A stretch of 64,000 nucleotides of DNA from PALSA-1353 sp036267155 (GTDB lineage: Bacteria; Planctomycetota; Phycisphaerae; Tepidisphaerales; Tepidisphaeraceae): positions 1 to 64,000 of the forward strand of contig DATAWP010000031.1 of the NCBI GenBank assembly GCA_036267155.1, given 5' to 3'. The position numbers and the translations under genes were made by a program. The notes under the pieces are model-generated. The model saw only the letters and a list, made by a program, of their open reading frames with translations. It did no database searches and was not told where the DNA came from. Positions 48,073 through 56,647 of the stretch are shown here, one piece after another. Numbering within the stretch: position 1 is the first letter of the stretch; every line of letters begins with the position of its first letter.

Positions 48073-49479
48073 TTAAATCCCAAGCTGGGCTTGTGCGCGG
48101 GCGATCGCTTCGCCGTGTCCGCTGTTCACGAGCACGCCCGAGCCATTGTCGTCAATCGGTGAGCCGTTGGGCAGATATGTTCCATCGAGTGTCAATTTCA
48201 GGTTCTGGCCGTAGAAATAGTAGTTTACGCCCAACGTGAATTCATGAACGTTAGTATTGGTGTTGGCCGCGAATTCTTTGCTGTCCAGCTTCAAATAATC
48301 ATATCGGCCAAACACTTCCCAATGCTCGTCGTTCAGGAGATAGCTGACTTGCGCGACGGCGCTGGAGTCGAAGGTATCGCCCGCGGTTCCGTTTTGACCC
48401 GTGTATCGGCCGATGTACGCGCCGTACAAACCCAGGCCGCCATGGTTCCACTGGATATCGGCTGCCTGCCGAACGTACTCGGTGGGGTCGGCTTCGGTCC
48501 AATCCACACCCACCCCCGCGACCAATAGATCCTCTTTGTCGCCCACCGAGCTGAATTGATCGTAATCCTTCCACTGGCCCATGAATTTGTATTCGCCGCG
48601 AGCGCCGATTCCAAAGTTGGCCGGCCGCATCGGATAATCCTCGAAATTCACGTCATTGGTTCCGAACCCGTTGGTAACATCCGCCTTCACCCGAACCGCA
48701 TCGGCGTTGTCGTAAATCGCCATGACGCCTTGGCTGAACGCTTCACCGCTGGCCAGGATGTCATCGGTCAGCGTGCGATCGGCGGCAAGAAGCGTTCGAT
48801 CAAACACCATCTGTTCGTGAGCGAACGGCGTCTTGAACTGACCCGCTTCGACGTACCAGGGGCTATCCGGAAAATGATATTTCACCCATGCATCAAAAAG
48901 CGACGCCCCGCCGCCGGTCCGATCGGTTTGAATGAAAATGCGATACGTCCAATCCGGGCTAAACACATTCCCATCAAATCCGATCTGCATGCGGCGAATC
49001 TCAAATCCGTTCTGCGTATCGGTCGCGCCGCCGGACTTGGCATCATCGCGCCAGTTGGTGACATCGCGCACCTGCAATAGGAGAAATGGATGCAGAAGAA
49101 AGTTGCCGTCGTCGCTGGCGATCAAAAACCCTTTGGAGGGATTGTATCCCGTGCTCATCCCAACGTCCGAGAATAACTGGCTATGCTGCTCGGCATCCTG
49201 AACCAAGCCTTCGGTCGGATCCGCCGAACCCTGAGCGGCCGAAGCCGCCGGCCCCGGCGCCGACTGCGCTTGAAGCTTCTTTTCCAAATCCTGCTCGCGG
49301 ACCTTCATTTGTTCCATTTGCGCACGCAGGTCCTGCACTTCCTGCCGCAAATCGGCTGACGAATCCTGCGAAGGCCGAGAAGTGGGCGCCGCCCCTCGCG
49401 CCCGACCCGAGAAACCGAAACCCACAAAAACCAGCGACGCAATCGAAGCCCGCAACAGCCGCCCGTTCCAAGTTTTCAT
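48073..49479 (-). CDS. OprP-like outer-membrane porin (copy 3)
   Basis: This 468-residue protein has a signal peptide (ASIASLVFVGFGFSGRARG), a coiled coil (LRQEVQDLRAQMEQMKVREQDLEKKL) and the shared barrel motifs NGFEIRRMQIGFDGNVF, DAWVKYHFPDSPWYVEAGQFKTP and FTLGVNYYFYGQNLKLTLD. It is closer to the copy at 38534 in motif detail than to its neighbour at 46472. I start at the ATG at 49479, preceded by GAGGAAAA; nine codons upstream are also open. The three porins may differ in ligand or growth condition. Confidence 0.87.
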   Translation of the reverse strand: MKTWNGRLLRASIASLVFVGFGFSGRARGAAPTSRPSQDSSADLRQEVQDLRAQMEQMKVREQDLEKKLQAQSAPGPAASAAQGSADPTEGLVQDAEQHSQLFSDVGMSTGYNPSKGFLIASDDGNFLLHPFLLLQVRDVTNWRDDAKSGGATDTQNGFEIRRMQIGFDGNVFSPDWTYRIFIQTDRTGGGASLFDAWVKYHFPDSPWYVEAGQFKTPFAHEQMVFDRTLLAADRTLTDDILASGEAFSQGVMAIYDNADAVRVKADVTNGFGTNDVNFEDYPMRPANFGIGARGEYKFMGQWKDYDQFSSVGDKEDLLVAGVGVDWTEADPTEYVRQAADIQWNHGGLGLYGAYIGRYTGQNGTAGDTFDSSAVAQVSYLLNDEHWEVFGRYDYLKLDSKEFAANTNTNVHEFTLGVNYYFYGQNLKLTLDGTYLPNGSPIDDNGSGVLVNSGHGEAIARAQAQLGI

Positions 49480-49692
49480 GCAATTTTCCTCTATAATTAA
49501 CGGCAAATTAACGTGATATACTGACGTATATAACGGAAAGAATGGCTAATCAAAAAACGACCCTCGATTTCAACAGTCGCGCCAAGACTGAATTCTGCGG
49601 CAAATTCAAAGTGGCCTTTCGCACGAGATGCCGCTCCGGGCGACATCGGCCTGAAGGCGGGCCAGTCCACGGGAGGAGAATTGGTGTTTCCC

Positions 49693-49720
49693 TCGACACC
49701 GCGCAGGCTCGGCGTATACT
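49693..49720 (+). promoter_or_regulatory. Promoter of tRNA-Leu
   Basis: TCGACA (49693-49698) and TATACT (49715-49720), 16 bases apart, are each one or two bases from the sigma-70 consensus. They end 12 bases before the mature tRNA start, as expected for a short tRNA leader. Confidence 0.65.
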
Positions 49721-49732
49721 GCTGGGCGGTTA

Positions 49733-49814
49733 GCCCAGGTGGCGAAATTGGCAGACGCACTACTTTGAGGTGGTAGCGGGGCAACCCGTGCAGGTTCAAA
49801 TCCTGTCCTGGGCA
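49733..49814 (+). tRNA. tRNA-Leu (anticodon GAG)
   Basis: The acceptor arms GCCCAGG (49733-49739) and CCTGGGC (49807-49813) pair fully, with discriminator A. The anticodon stem CTACT/GGTAG encloses the loop TTGAGGT, giving anticodon GAG, which reads CUC and CUU. A long variable arm (CGGGGCAACCCG region) and the T-loop GGTTCAAATCC are typical of class II leucine tRNA. CCA is not encoded. The 3' end is the integration site of the element to the right. Confidence 0.95.
49796..49814. other. Left attachment site in the tRNA-Leu 3' end (att core)
   Basis: The stop and last six codons of the integrase gene (CAQDRI) are written in the T-arm and acceptor of the tRNA on the opposite strand. This is the arrangement left by site-specific integration into a tRNA 3' end. 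The exact crossover segment cannot be fixed without the other end, which is not in the window. Confidence 0.65.
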
Positions 49815-51058
49815 CATGAAGATAGCTGAGGAACCGCGTTAACCGCATTTTGTGTGGGAAAACGCGGTTCTTTGGTTTCTTCCTGCGCCAACTGCGCGTA
49901 CTCGCTGGATGAAATTGCAGCGCTTTTTGCAGCGCGCTGCAATCCGCCCTGCACTCCCGTGGCCTGGTCGAAGTCGGCTTCGGTGATCTGGAGGTAATGC
50001 CGGCGGGCAATCCGCTCGGTGTTCCCGATCCAGCCGCAGACTACGTGGATCGGAAAGTCCTTGAGCAGTTCGGTCTCCCGGGTCGAACGAAGGTTCTGCC
50101 ACACCTTCGGCCAGGGGTTGAGTCCGGCCCTCTCAATGAGCCGGACGAACTGTGTGTGCGGGTTGTATCCGGGCAGGATGAACGGCAGAAGGTGGACCTG
50201 ATCGGGCGAAGCTTTTTTGAGCACGTTTTCAATCAATGGCCGCAACTCCGGCCAGAGCGGGATGACACGCTTGGACTTACCTTGCTTTTCCGTTTTGGGC
50301 GATGCGATGGTGATGCGGCCACGTTCCAGGTCGATGTCGCTGATCTTCAGCCCGACCACTTCCGAGGGAATCCGCAGACCGCCGTACCGACCCAGCGCAA
50401 TCAGCAACTTCCAATCGTCGTTCGGCGCCTTATCCATCACGCGCTCAATCGCCTCGCGGGAGACATAAAACCGGCGCTCTTCGTTGACCTGCGAACCGCC
50501 ACCCACCTTGCGGAAGGGATTGTTGCTCAACAATCCGTGGTCGATCGCGTCGTTGAGCAGTTGGCGAGTCTTGTTGACAAAACCAGCCACCGTCGCGGGT
50601 GAATATTTCTTGTCAACGAGCCAACGGCGGAAGTCCTTGGCATCCCCCTGGGTGATGGCGGCAACGGGCTTGAGCTTGAAAAACTCGATGCAGCGTAGCT
50701 TGGTCTGTTCAAGATTGGAGAGAGTCCATTTCTTCAAATCGGGCCGGCGGGCAAAGAAGTCATCCCACAACCTGCCGATGGTCGTGGGAATGCCGCCGTT
50801 GTCAGGCCGGTTTCGCGAAGCGACCAGCCCCAACGCCGCGAGCTTGGCGTGGAGATCGTCGGTGATTTCGCCAAGCCAAGTGGCCGTGGCGGAAGGCAGC
50901 GACACAGCGGCTTTGCGGCTGCGCTCAATCTGCTCGACGTGGTGCTCGACGGTCTTTGCGCCGTCACGGGTGAGATCACCCAAGCGCCGAACCTGCCTTG
51001 CACGTCCAACGCCGATCCGGAGCACATAGGTTTTGCCTTGTTTATAGACGCTGCTCAT
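49796..51058 (-). CDS. Tyrosine recombinase (integrase)
   Basis: The C-terminal half of this 420-residue protein has the recombinase active-site pattern. The first Arg is in YGGLRIPSEVVGL, the Lys in SPKTEKQGKSKR, the box II Arg in NLRSTRETEL (the usual His three residues before it is Gln), and the nucleophile Tyr in RRHYLQI after VVCGWIGNTE, where Trp replaces the second His. The N-terminal half is the DNA-arm and SAM-like core-binding region. It starts one base after the excisionase-like stop. Its C-terminus runs into the tRNA, so the gene end is supplied by the integration site. Confidence 0.93.
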   Translation of the reverse strand: MSSVYKQGKTYVLRIGVGRARQVRRLGDLTRDGAKTVEHHVEQIERSRKAAVSLPSATATWLGEITDDLHAKLAALGLVASRNRPDNGGIPTTIGRLWDDFFARRPDLKKWTLSNLEQTKLRCIEFFKLKPVAAITQGDAKDFRRWLVDKKYSPATVAGFVNKTRQLLNDAIDHGLLSNNPFRKVGGGSQVNEERRFYVSREAIERVMDKAPNDDWKLLIALGRYGGLRIPSEVVGLKISDIDLERGRITIASPKTEKQGKSKRVIPLWPELRPLIENVLKKASPDQVHLLPFILPGYNPHTQFVRLIERAGLNPWPKVWQNLRSTRETELLKDFPIHVVCGWIGNTERIARRHYLQITEADFDQATGVQGGLQRAAKSAAISSSEYAQLAQEETKEPRFPTQNAVNAVPQLSSCAQDRI

Positions 51059-51059
51059 A

Positions 51060-51275
51060 TCAGTTCATTCCCGGTCGAACCGCGCTTTCGACCATGCGTT
51101 TCAGCTCTTCGATCAGATAAACATACCGTCTGCCCATCCGACGCGCAGCGGGAATTCTACCCGCTTTGGTCTCCGCTTGCAGCGTGCGAAGCGGAAGCCC
51201 GATCAGCCGCGCGGCCTGTTTCGCGCTGACGCTGATTTCATCGCCCCGAAGTTTGACCACGGTTGTCTCGGTCAC
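51060..51275 (-). CDS. Excisionase-like helix-turn-helix protein
   Basis: The 71 residues from a GTG at 51275 contain ISVSAKQAARLIGLPLRTLQAETKAGRIPAARRMGRRYVYL, a MerR/excisionase-type helix-turn-helix with wing (longer motif at about residues 14-54). The size and the position just upstream of the integrase fit a recombination directionality factor. A longer open frame to 51407 would overlap the next gene by about 46 bases and is less likely. Confidence 0.75.
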   Translation of the reverse strand: MTETTVVKLRGDEISVSAKQAARLIGLPLRTLQAETKAGRIPAARRMGRRYVYLIEELKRMVESAVRPGMN

Positions 51276-51361
51276 ATCACGAACCTTTGCTCTGCCGCAC
51301 AATTCAGACCTGTACGGTCGAGGCGGCACTACTCCCGACACGTAAAGCAGTACCGACCGAC

Positions 51362-51844
51362 CTACACGCGCATCCGCATCCACTTCGATGCCCACAAGGG
51401 ACTGCAAGGCGACCCAGTGAGCCTCACTGCGATCTCAACTGGAATCAGAGGTTCACGGCGTGGAGGCATGTCCGGATCGTCGCCTTCAAGGAAATGGCGG
51501 ATGCCCCATTGATCGCAAGTCTTTGGGTCTTCGATAGGCAGGTCGTCGTACAAATCGCGAAACGTAAGAGCGTTACCCTGTGGATCAACAGCTGATTCGA
51601 TGTAATCGAAATATCCAGCATCGTTGAAGACACAAATTCTCCAACCATTATCCGTTTCAAAGTCGACCGTCCAGCAAGCCCCGTGACACAACTTTCGAAT
51701 CATTACTCGGCCGGCATCAATACCCCGAATTAATTGCCGAAAGGCCTCCTTGACCTGCACGAGGTGTGCGGGGATGACATAGCGCGCACCTCTAACCTCG
51801 TTCAGAGCTCCCGTCGGATTCGAACGGTGTAATTCGCTTGCCAC
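51362..51844 (-). CDS. Hypothetical protein of the element
   Basis: I do not recognise this 160-residue protein with confidence. It has a readable core (WTVDFETDNGWRICVFNDAGYFDYIESAVDP) of alternating hydrophobic strands, then an acidic stretch and a basic end. The GTG start at 51844 has a strong GAGGTGA ribosome-binding site that overlaps the stop of the HTH gene upstream, so the two are coupled. A role in regulation of excision or host interaction is only a guess. Confidence 0.65.
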   Translation of the reverse strand: MASELHRSNPTGALNEVRGARYVIPAHLVQVKEAFRQLIRGIDAGRVMIRKLCHGACWTVDFETDNGWRICVFNDAGYFDYIESAVDPQGNALTFRDLYDDLPIEDPKTCDQWGIRHFLEGDDPDMPPRREPLIPVEIAVRLTGSPCSPLWASKWMRMRV

Positions 51845-51852
51845 AGGTCACC

Positions 51853-52134
51853 TCAAAGTGAATTGGCGTAAGACCGTCGTCGTGGTAATAGTCCTTCGCG
51901 CTGAAAGCGCAAATACTCATCTTGACTTATCGTCCAGGTTGTAGAAGTTCCGGTCTGGGTCATCGATTTTTCCGCGTGAACTTGCCCAAGGCGGCACCAT
52001 TCCCGGCAGGTGAAATTTGACCGGCCGACCAGCGAGGCGAATTCCTCGACGCTATACCAAGACTTGGCCACGGTTTTCGTGACAAGTTGCTCAAGCAAGC
52101 GGTCGATTTTTTCTAGTCGTTCTTCGGTGGTCAT
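51853..52134 (-). CDS. HTH-domain protein
   Basis: The 93-residue chain has an N-terminal coiled segment (EERLEKIDRLLEQLV), then YSVEEFASLVGRSNFTCREWCRLGQVHAEK, a MerR-like helix-turn-helix, and SQDEYLRFQREGLLP. I associate closely similar proteins with planctomycete mobile elements. The ATG at 52134 is preferred for its GAGAG site; an ATG 18 bases upstream is possible. It may regulate the integration module or DNA transfer. Confidence 0.72.
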   Translation of the reverse strand: MTTEERLEKIDRLLEQLVTKTVAKSWYSVEEFASLVGRSNFTCREWCRLGQVHAEKSMTQTGTSTTWTISQDEYLRFQREGLLPRRRSYANSL

Positions 52135-52238
52135 AAATCTCTCATATCTCATTCACCCGCACGCGGGTGACCGACAGTACCTAGTGCGAAGCTGGCCTCT
52201 TCCTTCATCCGTCTCGCCGGGCCACACGGCTCCGGCAT

Positions 52239-52535
52239 TTATTCTCGTTCTATTCCGCGATCCGGATCGTCTCGTCCGTGATCATCGTGGGGCGGACCGA
52301 CCTGATTCACCCGGCTGCCCACGACCGAATTGTCATCCAGCGCCGGCGATTCATCCCGCCGAGCCTCGGTCACCTCACCAGGCGTGGCCATACCGGGCAT
52401 GGCATAGTTGGTGGGCTGCGCGATGCCGGAGTCGCCGTAAGGCGCTGCGGCTCGCAGTTCCGCCAGCCCCTGCCGCCAGTAACCAGACAACGCGGTCGCG
52501 CCCAGTTTCTGACTTCCTTCTGTGTCTGTTGCCAT
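52239..52535 (-). CDS. Small hypothetical protein in the transfer operon
   Basis: This 98-residue frame lies between the membrane protein and the HTH protein on the same strand. It has a short helical start (ATALSGYWRQGLAELRAA) and a Pro/Asp-rich disordered end. I do not recognise it. It fits the operon by strand and spacing, but the low complexity lowers confidence. Confidence 0.45.
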   Translation of the reverse strand: MATDTEGSQKLGATALSGYWRQGLAELRAAAPYGDSGIAQPTNYAMPGMATPGEVTEARRDESPALDDNSVVGSRVNQVGPPHDDHGRDDPDRGIERE

Positions 52536-52561
52536 GGCACATTCCTTTCATTTCAGAAGAC

Positions 52562-53158
52562 TCACTGTTCCCGCATGTCGCGGAACCGCTCCGCGACTAT
52601 TTGTTGTTCGATCACCGCATCATTCATGGCGACGGCGCGGTCGCGCTGCTGGATGGCAAGGCTGTATCCCCGCACAAACACCAACGACGCGGCTATCATG
52701 AGATAATCGCCCAGCGGCCGGTTGAGGTAATGAACCCCGTAGCCGAGCAAAATCACCGCCAACGATTCCAGATGTTTAACATTCATTTCCTTCCAATTCG
52801 GCAGCAGCCGCCACAGGTATGGCCGTCCGGTGTATTTGGAATGCACCGTGTCCTTGCCGCGCCAGACTCGAATCAGCATGCTGACAGTGGCGATTAGCCA
52901 CAGCGCACCGAACGCCACCATGTAGCAGAGCAAGGGATGGAGATTCTGATCGGGGAAATGCAGTGCGAACGCTAAAATGACCACGATACCCATGAAGCCG
53001 CACCCGACGTACCGGCAACCAAAGCCGTAGTGGAGGAACACTTCCACCGTAAGGGCGATCGCCCGCACCAGTCCCTCCACTATTCCGACCAGCAACGGTC
53101 CGGCTCCCTGAGAAGCCCTCTGCGATTGCTGTGAACTTTGCTGCACTGAACACCTCAC
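52562..53158 (-). CDS. Membrane protein paired with the coupling ATPase
   Basis: The 198-residue protein has hydrophobic segments near residues 24-45, 53-67 (FMGIVVILAFALHF) and 75-95 (LLCYMVAFGALWLIATVSMLI), then a soluble C-terminal part with a further hydrophobic stretch (GDYLMIAASLVFV). I do not recognise a family. It follows the coupling ATPase, which lacks a membrane segment of its own, so it may be that protein's membrane anchor. This is inference from context. Confidence 0.6.
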   Translation of the reverse strand: MRCSVQQSSQQSQRASQGAGPLLVGIVEGLVRAIALTVEVFLHYGFGCRYVGCGFMGIVVILAFALHFPDQNLHPLLCYMVAFGALWLIATVSMLIRVWRGKDTVHSKYTGRPYLWRLLPNWKEMNVKHLESLAVILLGYGVHYLNRPLGDYLMIAASLVFVRGYSLAIQQRDRAVAMNDAVIEQQIVAERFRDMREQ

Positions 53159-53238
53159 TTTGTTTCTTTTTCCAGGAATGTTGGGCGCGGACCGTCCCCG
53201 CGGACGATCACTTGCCGCCTCATCACTGACCCGGATGC

Positions 53239-54753
53239 TTAACCTCGAAAATCCTGCGTGAACGTCACCTTCATCCAGTTGCGGCCCGTGGCCTTGAAGC
53301 CGGCGCCGTTCTTAAAGACGATCGCATCAACCTGGCCACGGTTGGCCGCGCCACCCGTGCGTAGGCGGGAGAACTCACGCGGCTGCAATTCATACTCGAA
53401 GACCTCGCTGATGCCGGAACTGCTGCCTGTATGTTGGTTCCCCAAATATCCTGACCAGCCATCGTTGCTCCCGTAATTGTTATTGGCGCTGATGACGAAT
53501 TGCTTACACCGGCCAATTAAATTTGCGGCATATTCATTGGAAGCCGGGTCGGTGTTGGCGTGGAAGATCTTCGTGCCATAATTGGAGAGGTAAGCGTCCG
53601 CTTCCGCCTTGCCCGCCGGCCCTCCGCCCAGGGTCGCCACCACTCCCGAAATTGACTGCGTCAACAGAACGTTCGCTACGCGGGCTGAGCGCGAGGTCGA
53701 GGTGAACAGAAAGTCTGTGGCAGGCAGCAGGAAGAACTGCCCCTCGTCCTGCCAGAGCACAACTGGCCGAGGACTCTTGGTGACATCCCGTCGCTCGATG
53801 GATTTCTGGAAGGCAAATTTCCACAGCGCGGCGGCGTAAAGACCGATCTGGCCATACTCCTTCAACGGCATCGCCACCACGATAATATTCCCCTGCTCGA
53901 TCGCCGTGGGGTCGATGTTGCTGCCTTGCGTGAACAAATCTCTAAGAATTCCTCGATTGAGAACGTCAGCCATCGACGTGAATGTTGAAAGGACGACCGA
54001 TCGCGTTTTATCCGACAGCGCAGGCAGCTCGCATAAGAAATAATCGGCGACCAGTTCAAAGTCGCGCTGCTGGCTGGGGCTTTTGGTACGCTTGTCTGCT
54101 TCAGTCAAACAGCGGAAGCAATACGAGCGGGATCTCCACTCGTCGCTCCTGACCTGCTCCAGCGACGAGGCGGTCGATACAGCCAGTCGGTAGAGGTCCG
54201 GCACACTGATCTGACCGGTCGCCAGGACGATCAGATCGACCAGATTCCGAAGGAGTTGGAGAACGGCCTTTCGCCAGTATTGCTCGCTGTTCTTCCCTCC
54301 GCCCCGGCCTCCATCCTTCTCGCCAAGGTCCAAGAGAGCAGAGAACAGTTGGACAAGGTTTTCGGTGTGTCCGCCGCCGGCACCTTCCCGGCTTAGCTCA
54401 AAGGCCAGTGGATCAAATCTAAAGTTGTTCTGCGGACCGAATTCAATCAGATCGTTTACTCGTCCGGTGAGTTCAGCATAGCGCCGCCACAGATGCGGCT
54501 CTTCAGGCTTGGCGCAAAGTACCAGGGCACCGAAGCCTGCCGACAGGTATGACATTGCCAGCGTGCGACCACTCGCGGAAGTCTTGCCCGACCCGATGCC
54601 TCCGCCAATTAGAACGTTCTCAACGGCGTTGCCGATGGTGAACGAATCCTTCTTCGACAACTTGAAAAGCGGGTTCTGGAGGGACCAGAGGTCGGCAGCC
54701 GGTATTACCGCCGCCGGTTTCTTCCGCGAACGACCAAGCAGAAATCCAAGCAT
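53239..54753 (-). CDS. Type IV coupling protein-like ATPase (VirD4/TraD class)
   Basis: The 504-residue protein has Walker A (GGGIGSGKTS, residues 50-59) and Walker B (VVLWQDEGQFF), with the family's later 'LLTQSIS' arginine/glutamine finger region (VANVLLTQSISGV). This class links the relaxase-DNA complex to the secretion channel and pumps DNA. The N-terminal transmembrane domain of TraD/VirD4 is missing; the protein begins about 40 residues before Walker A. The downstream gene encodes a membrane protein that might replace it. Confidence 0.85.
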   Translation of the reverse strand: MLGFLLGRSRKKPAAVIPAADLWSLQNPLFKLSKKDSFTIGNAVENVLIGGGIGSGKTSASGRTLAMSYLSAGFGALVLCAKPEEPHLWRRYAELTGRVNDLIEFGPQNNFRFDPLAFELSREGAGGGHTENLVQLFSALLDLGEKDGGRGGGKNSEQYWRKAVLQLLRNLVDLIVLATGQISVPDLYRLAVSTASSLEQVRSDEWRSRSYCFRCLTEADKRTKSPSQQRDFELVADYFLCELPALSDKTRSVVLSTFTSMADVLNRGILRDLFTQGSNIDPTAIEQGNIIVVAMPLKEYGQIGLYAAALWKFAFQKSIERRDVTKSPRPVVLWQDEGQFFLLPATDFLFTSTSRSARVANVLLTQSISGVVATLGGGPAGKAEADAYLSNYGTKIFHANTDPASNEYAANLIGRCKQFVISANNNYGSNDGWSGYLGNQHTGSSSGISEVFEYELQPREFSRLRTGGAANRGQVDAIVFKNGAGFKATGRNWMKVTFTQDFRG

Positions 54754-54782
54754 GAATCACGCTCCTTTGAAATGGCGACTTT

Positions 54783-55601
54783 TTACGAAGATTGCTTGGC
54801 CTCGTCGGCCAGCACGTTCAGCATCGTGCGCAGCGCAAGCCCTTTGGTTCTGGCCGCACGACAACGGGCCAGAAGATCCTCCAGCGCCGTAATGACCGAA
54901 TCGACCGTGAGATTGCTTCCGCACACCGTCACTAGCCGGCCTTTACTCAGCTTGGCGGTGATGCGGGATTTCTCGGTCTCGGTTGCCTGGGCCCCCGGAC
55001 GCTTGATTGCTTTAATCCTTCCGATCAGGGCATCGCGAGTGAGCGTACCGCCGGCGACCTGGGCCGCGAGTTCCGAACGAAGCTGCGGATCTTCGACGCG
55101 AGCCAATTCATATCCGGCTGCGGGACTGATTAGCCCTGCGTCAATCTGCTGGCGAATCGGCTCAGACAATTGAAGTAGACTCAATGACTTGGTCACCGCC
55201 GCCGGTTTCATGCCGACGCGCTTCGCCAAGTCCGATGCACTTAAGCCGCTGGCTTTTATGAGCTGATCGAGACCAACCGCCTGTTCCAGCGGACGTAATG
55301 CTTCGCGAGCCATATTCTCGATCAGCCGGATTTCCATTGCTTCCGCTTCGGTAGTCGGTTTGTCCCGAACGACTGCCGGGATCAGTTCCAAGCTAGCCAA
55401 TTCCGCCGCCATCCAGCGGCGCTGGCCCCAGAGACCCCGATAGCCGTCTCCATCCTCGATGACCCCGATCGGCTCCAAAATGCCGTGCGCACGGATAGTC
55501 GCGGCCAATTCCAATAGTTCCGCCTCCCCAAAATGCTTTCGCTCCTGCGCCGGCCAGGTGATTTTCTTGCCGGGGATTTGTTCGATGTGGTAATCCAACA
55601 C
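54783..55601 (-). CDS. ParB/Spo0J-family nuclease-domain protein
   Basis: The N-terminal ParB domain shows LLELAATIRAHGILEPIGVIEDGDGY, GQRRWMAAELASL and the CTP-binding box LIENMAREALRPLEQA. A helix-turn-helix follows (LSASDLAKRVGMKPAAVTKSLSLLQL). No ParA gene is next to it, so it may be a stand-alone element regulator or plasmid-like stabiliser. The start is a GTG. A near-palindrome lies 38-54 bases upstream and could be its binding site. It heads the leftward transfer operon. Confidence 0.88.
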   Translation of the reverse strand: MLDYHIEQIPGKKITWPAQERKHFGEAELLELAATIRAHGILEPIGVIEDGDGYRGLWGQRRWMAAELASLELIPAVVRDKPTTEAEAMEIRLIENMAREALRPLEQAVGLDQLIKASGLSASDLAKRVGMKPAAVTKSLSLLQLSEPIRQQIDAGLISPAAGYELARVEDPQLRSELAAQVAGGTLTRDALIGRIKAIKRPGAQATETEKSRITAKLSKGRLVTVCGSNLTVDSVITALEDLLARCRAARTKGLALRTMLNVLADEAKQSS

Positions 55602-55638
55602 ATTCCACCTCTTGTTTGGGAACCCGGATCAATGCAAC

Positions 55639-55655
55639 GCGCGTCTACGACGCGC
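55639..55655. promoter_or_regulatory. Palindrome upstream of parB, candidate operator or parS
   Basis: GCGCGTC (55639-55645) and GACGCGC (55649-55655) form a perfect 7-base inverted repeat with a 3-base centre, 38-54 bases from the ParB start. Autoregulation or centromere-like binding by ParB is possible. Confidence 0.4.
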
Positions 55656-55724
55656 TTCATAATGTTGTTGACTTGGGGAGGCCGAATCTTACATGGGAGT
55701 TTGTACAATCTATGGCGCAGATAG

Positions 55725-55740
55725 ACCGCTGCCGAGCGGT
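55725..55740. repeat. Short hairpin in the divergent spacer
   Basis: ACCGCT (55725-55730) and AGCGGT (55735-55740) form a perfect 6-base stem around GCCG. Its role is unknown; it may be part of an operator or transfer origin. Confidence 0.3.
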
Positions 55741-55989
55741 TGGCGTGAAAAATACCGCATGACCTGCGCGGACAATAACGGATCGGCCTTCAACAAAATG
55801 ACGGAAAATCGCACAGCAAACGCATATCGCTCAACAATCATTGAGTCCGACGGAAAACACTAAGTTCTGTCAGCACAAATTTCTGCTGTAAGAATCCGGT
55901 TCCCAAGTGCATTCATTCACTAGAAGGCTGCTGGGCCGCTCTGAAGGGTGGTCGCACTGACTTCAGTTATCCAAAAATGGGAGATCATC

Positions 55990-56457
55990 GTGTTCAAGCA
56001 AACTAAGCCAGAAGCGATTCAAGAGACGCACGTGCAACCCACTATTCTTCAAACCACGGACGATGGGCAGACACTCCAGCAGGTCCCGCCATCTCTGGAC
56101 GCGCCTGATTGCCCACCCAATGCGATATTGCCGCAAACGGCTGCCTCGCGTGGGCTCGCCCAGACGTTTGGGCTGGATATTCGCGCGGCAATTCTGGCCG
56201 TAATCGTTGACCTGATGATCTTTGGAGGAGAAGTGTCCAGTCTTGAAACGCTCCTCCCGCTCGGAATTTGCGCCGCCCTAGTATTGGCCTTTATCGTCTA
56301 CAAAATACAGATGAAATGGCATAAAGATGATCACGATTCCGCCCTAATTAAAGCGATGATCATTGGCTTGCTGACCGCGATACCGGTCCCACTCACGCCC
56401 ATTATCGCAGTACCCGGCGGCATCCTCGGGATCATCAGCGCGATCAGACGCAAATAG
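55990..56457 (+). CDS. Small membrane protein
   Basis: The 155-residue protein has a polar, Gln/Thr-rich N-terminal part of about 60 residues and then three hydrophobic segments (AAILAVIVDLMIFGG, LLPLGICAALVLAFIVY and AMIIGLLTAIPVPLTPIIAVPGG). I do not recognise it. I prefer the GTG at 55990, seven bases after GGGAG, to the GTG at 55948. It is the first rightward gene and precedes the LRR-GTPase by 190 bases. Confidence 0.6.
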   Translation: MFKQTKPEAIQETHVQPTILQTTDDGQTLQQVPPSLDAPDCPPNAILPQTAASRGLAQTFGLDIRAAILAVIVDLMIFGGEVSSLETLLPLGICAALVLAFIVYKIQMKWHKDDHDSALIKAMIIGLLTAIPVPLTPIIAVPGGILGIISAIRRK

Positions 56458-56647
56458 ATTGGGACTGATCTACACTTCGTAGCAGCCGAGCCCCATCGCG
56501 AGCTTGCGTCTTCCCTTTCGACGCGGAAATATCGGTTGTTTCTCGCAGTTTGGACCGCAAACCTGGATAAATTCGTTGTCAGCCGTTGCGGTCTTTTAAA
56601 GTGCCTTCCTATCCCCCTCAAAGTCGATCTGTATTATTCTGGTTAAA

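Larger units (their letters stand above)
55602..55989. other. Divergent spacer between transfer operon and cargo
   Basis: This 388-base gap lies between the leftward ParB operon and the rightward cargo genes and should hold promoters for both. I see no convincing gene. It contains the palindromes at 55639 and 55725. Confidence 0.55.

Noticed and set aside
49497..49817. Open frame on the minus strand across tRNA-Leu
   Set aside because: It is the common antisense reading of a tRNA gene, not a protein.
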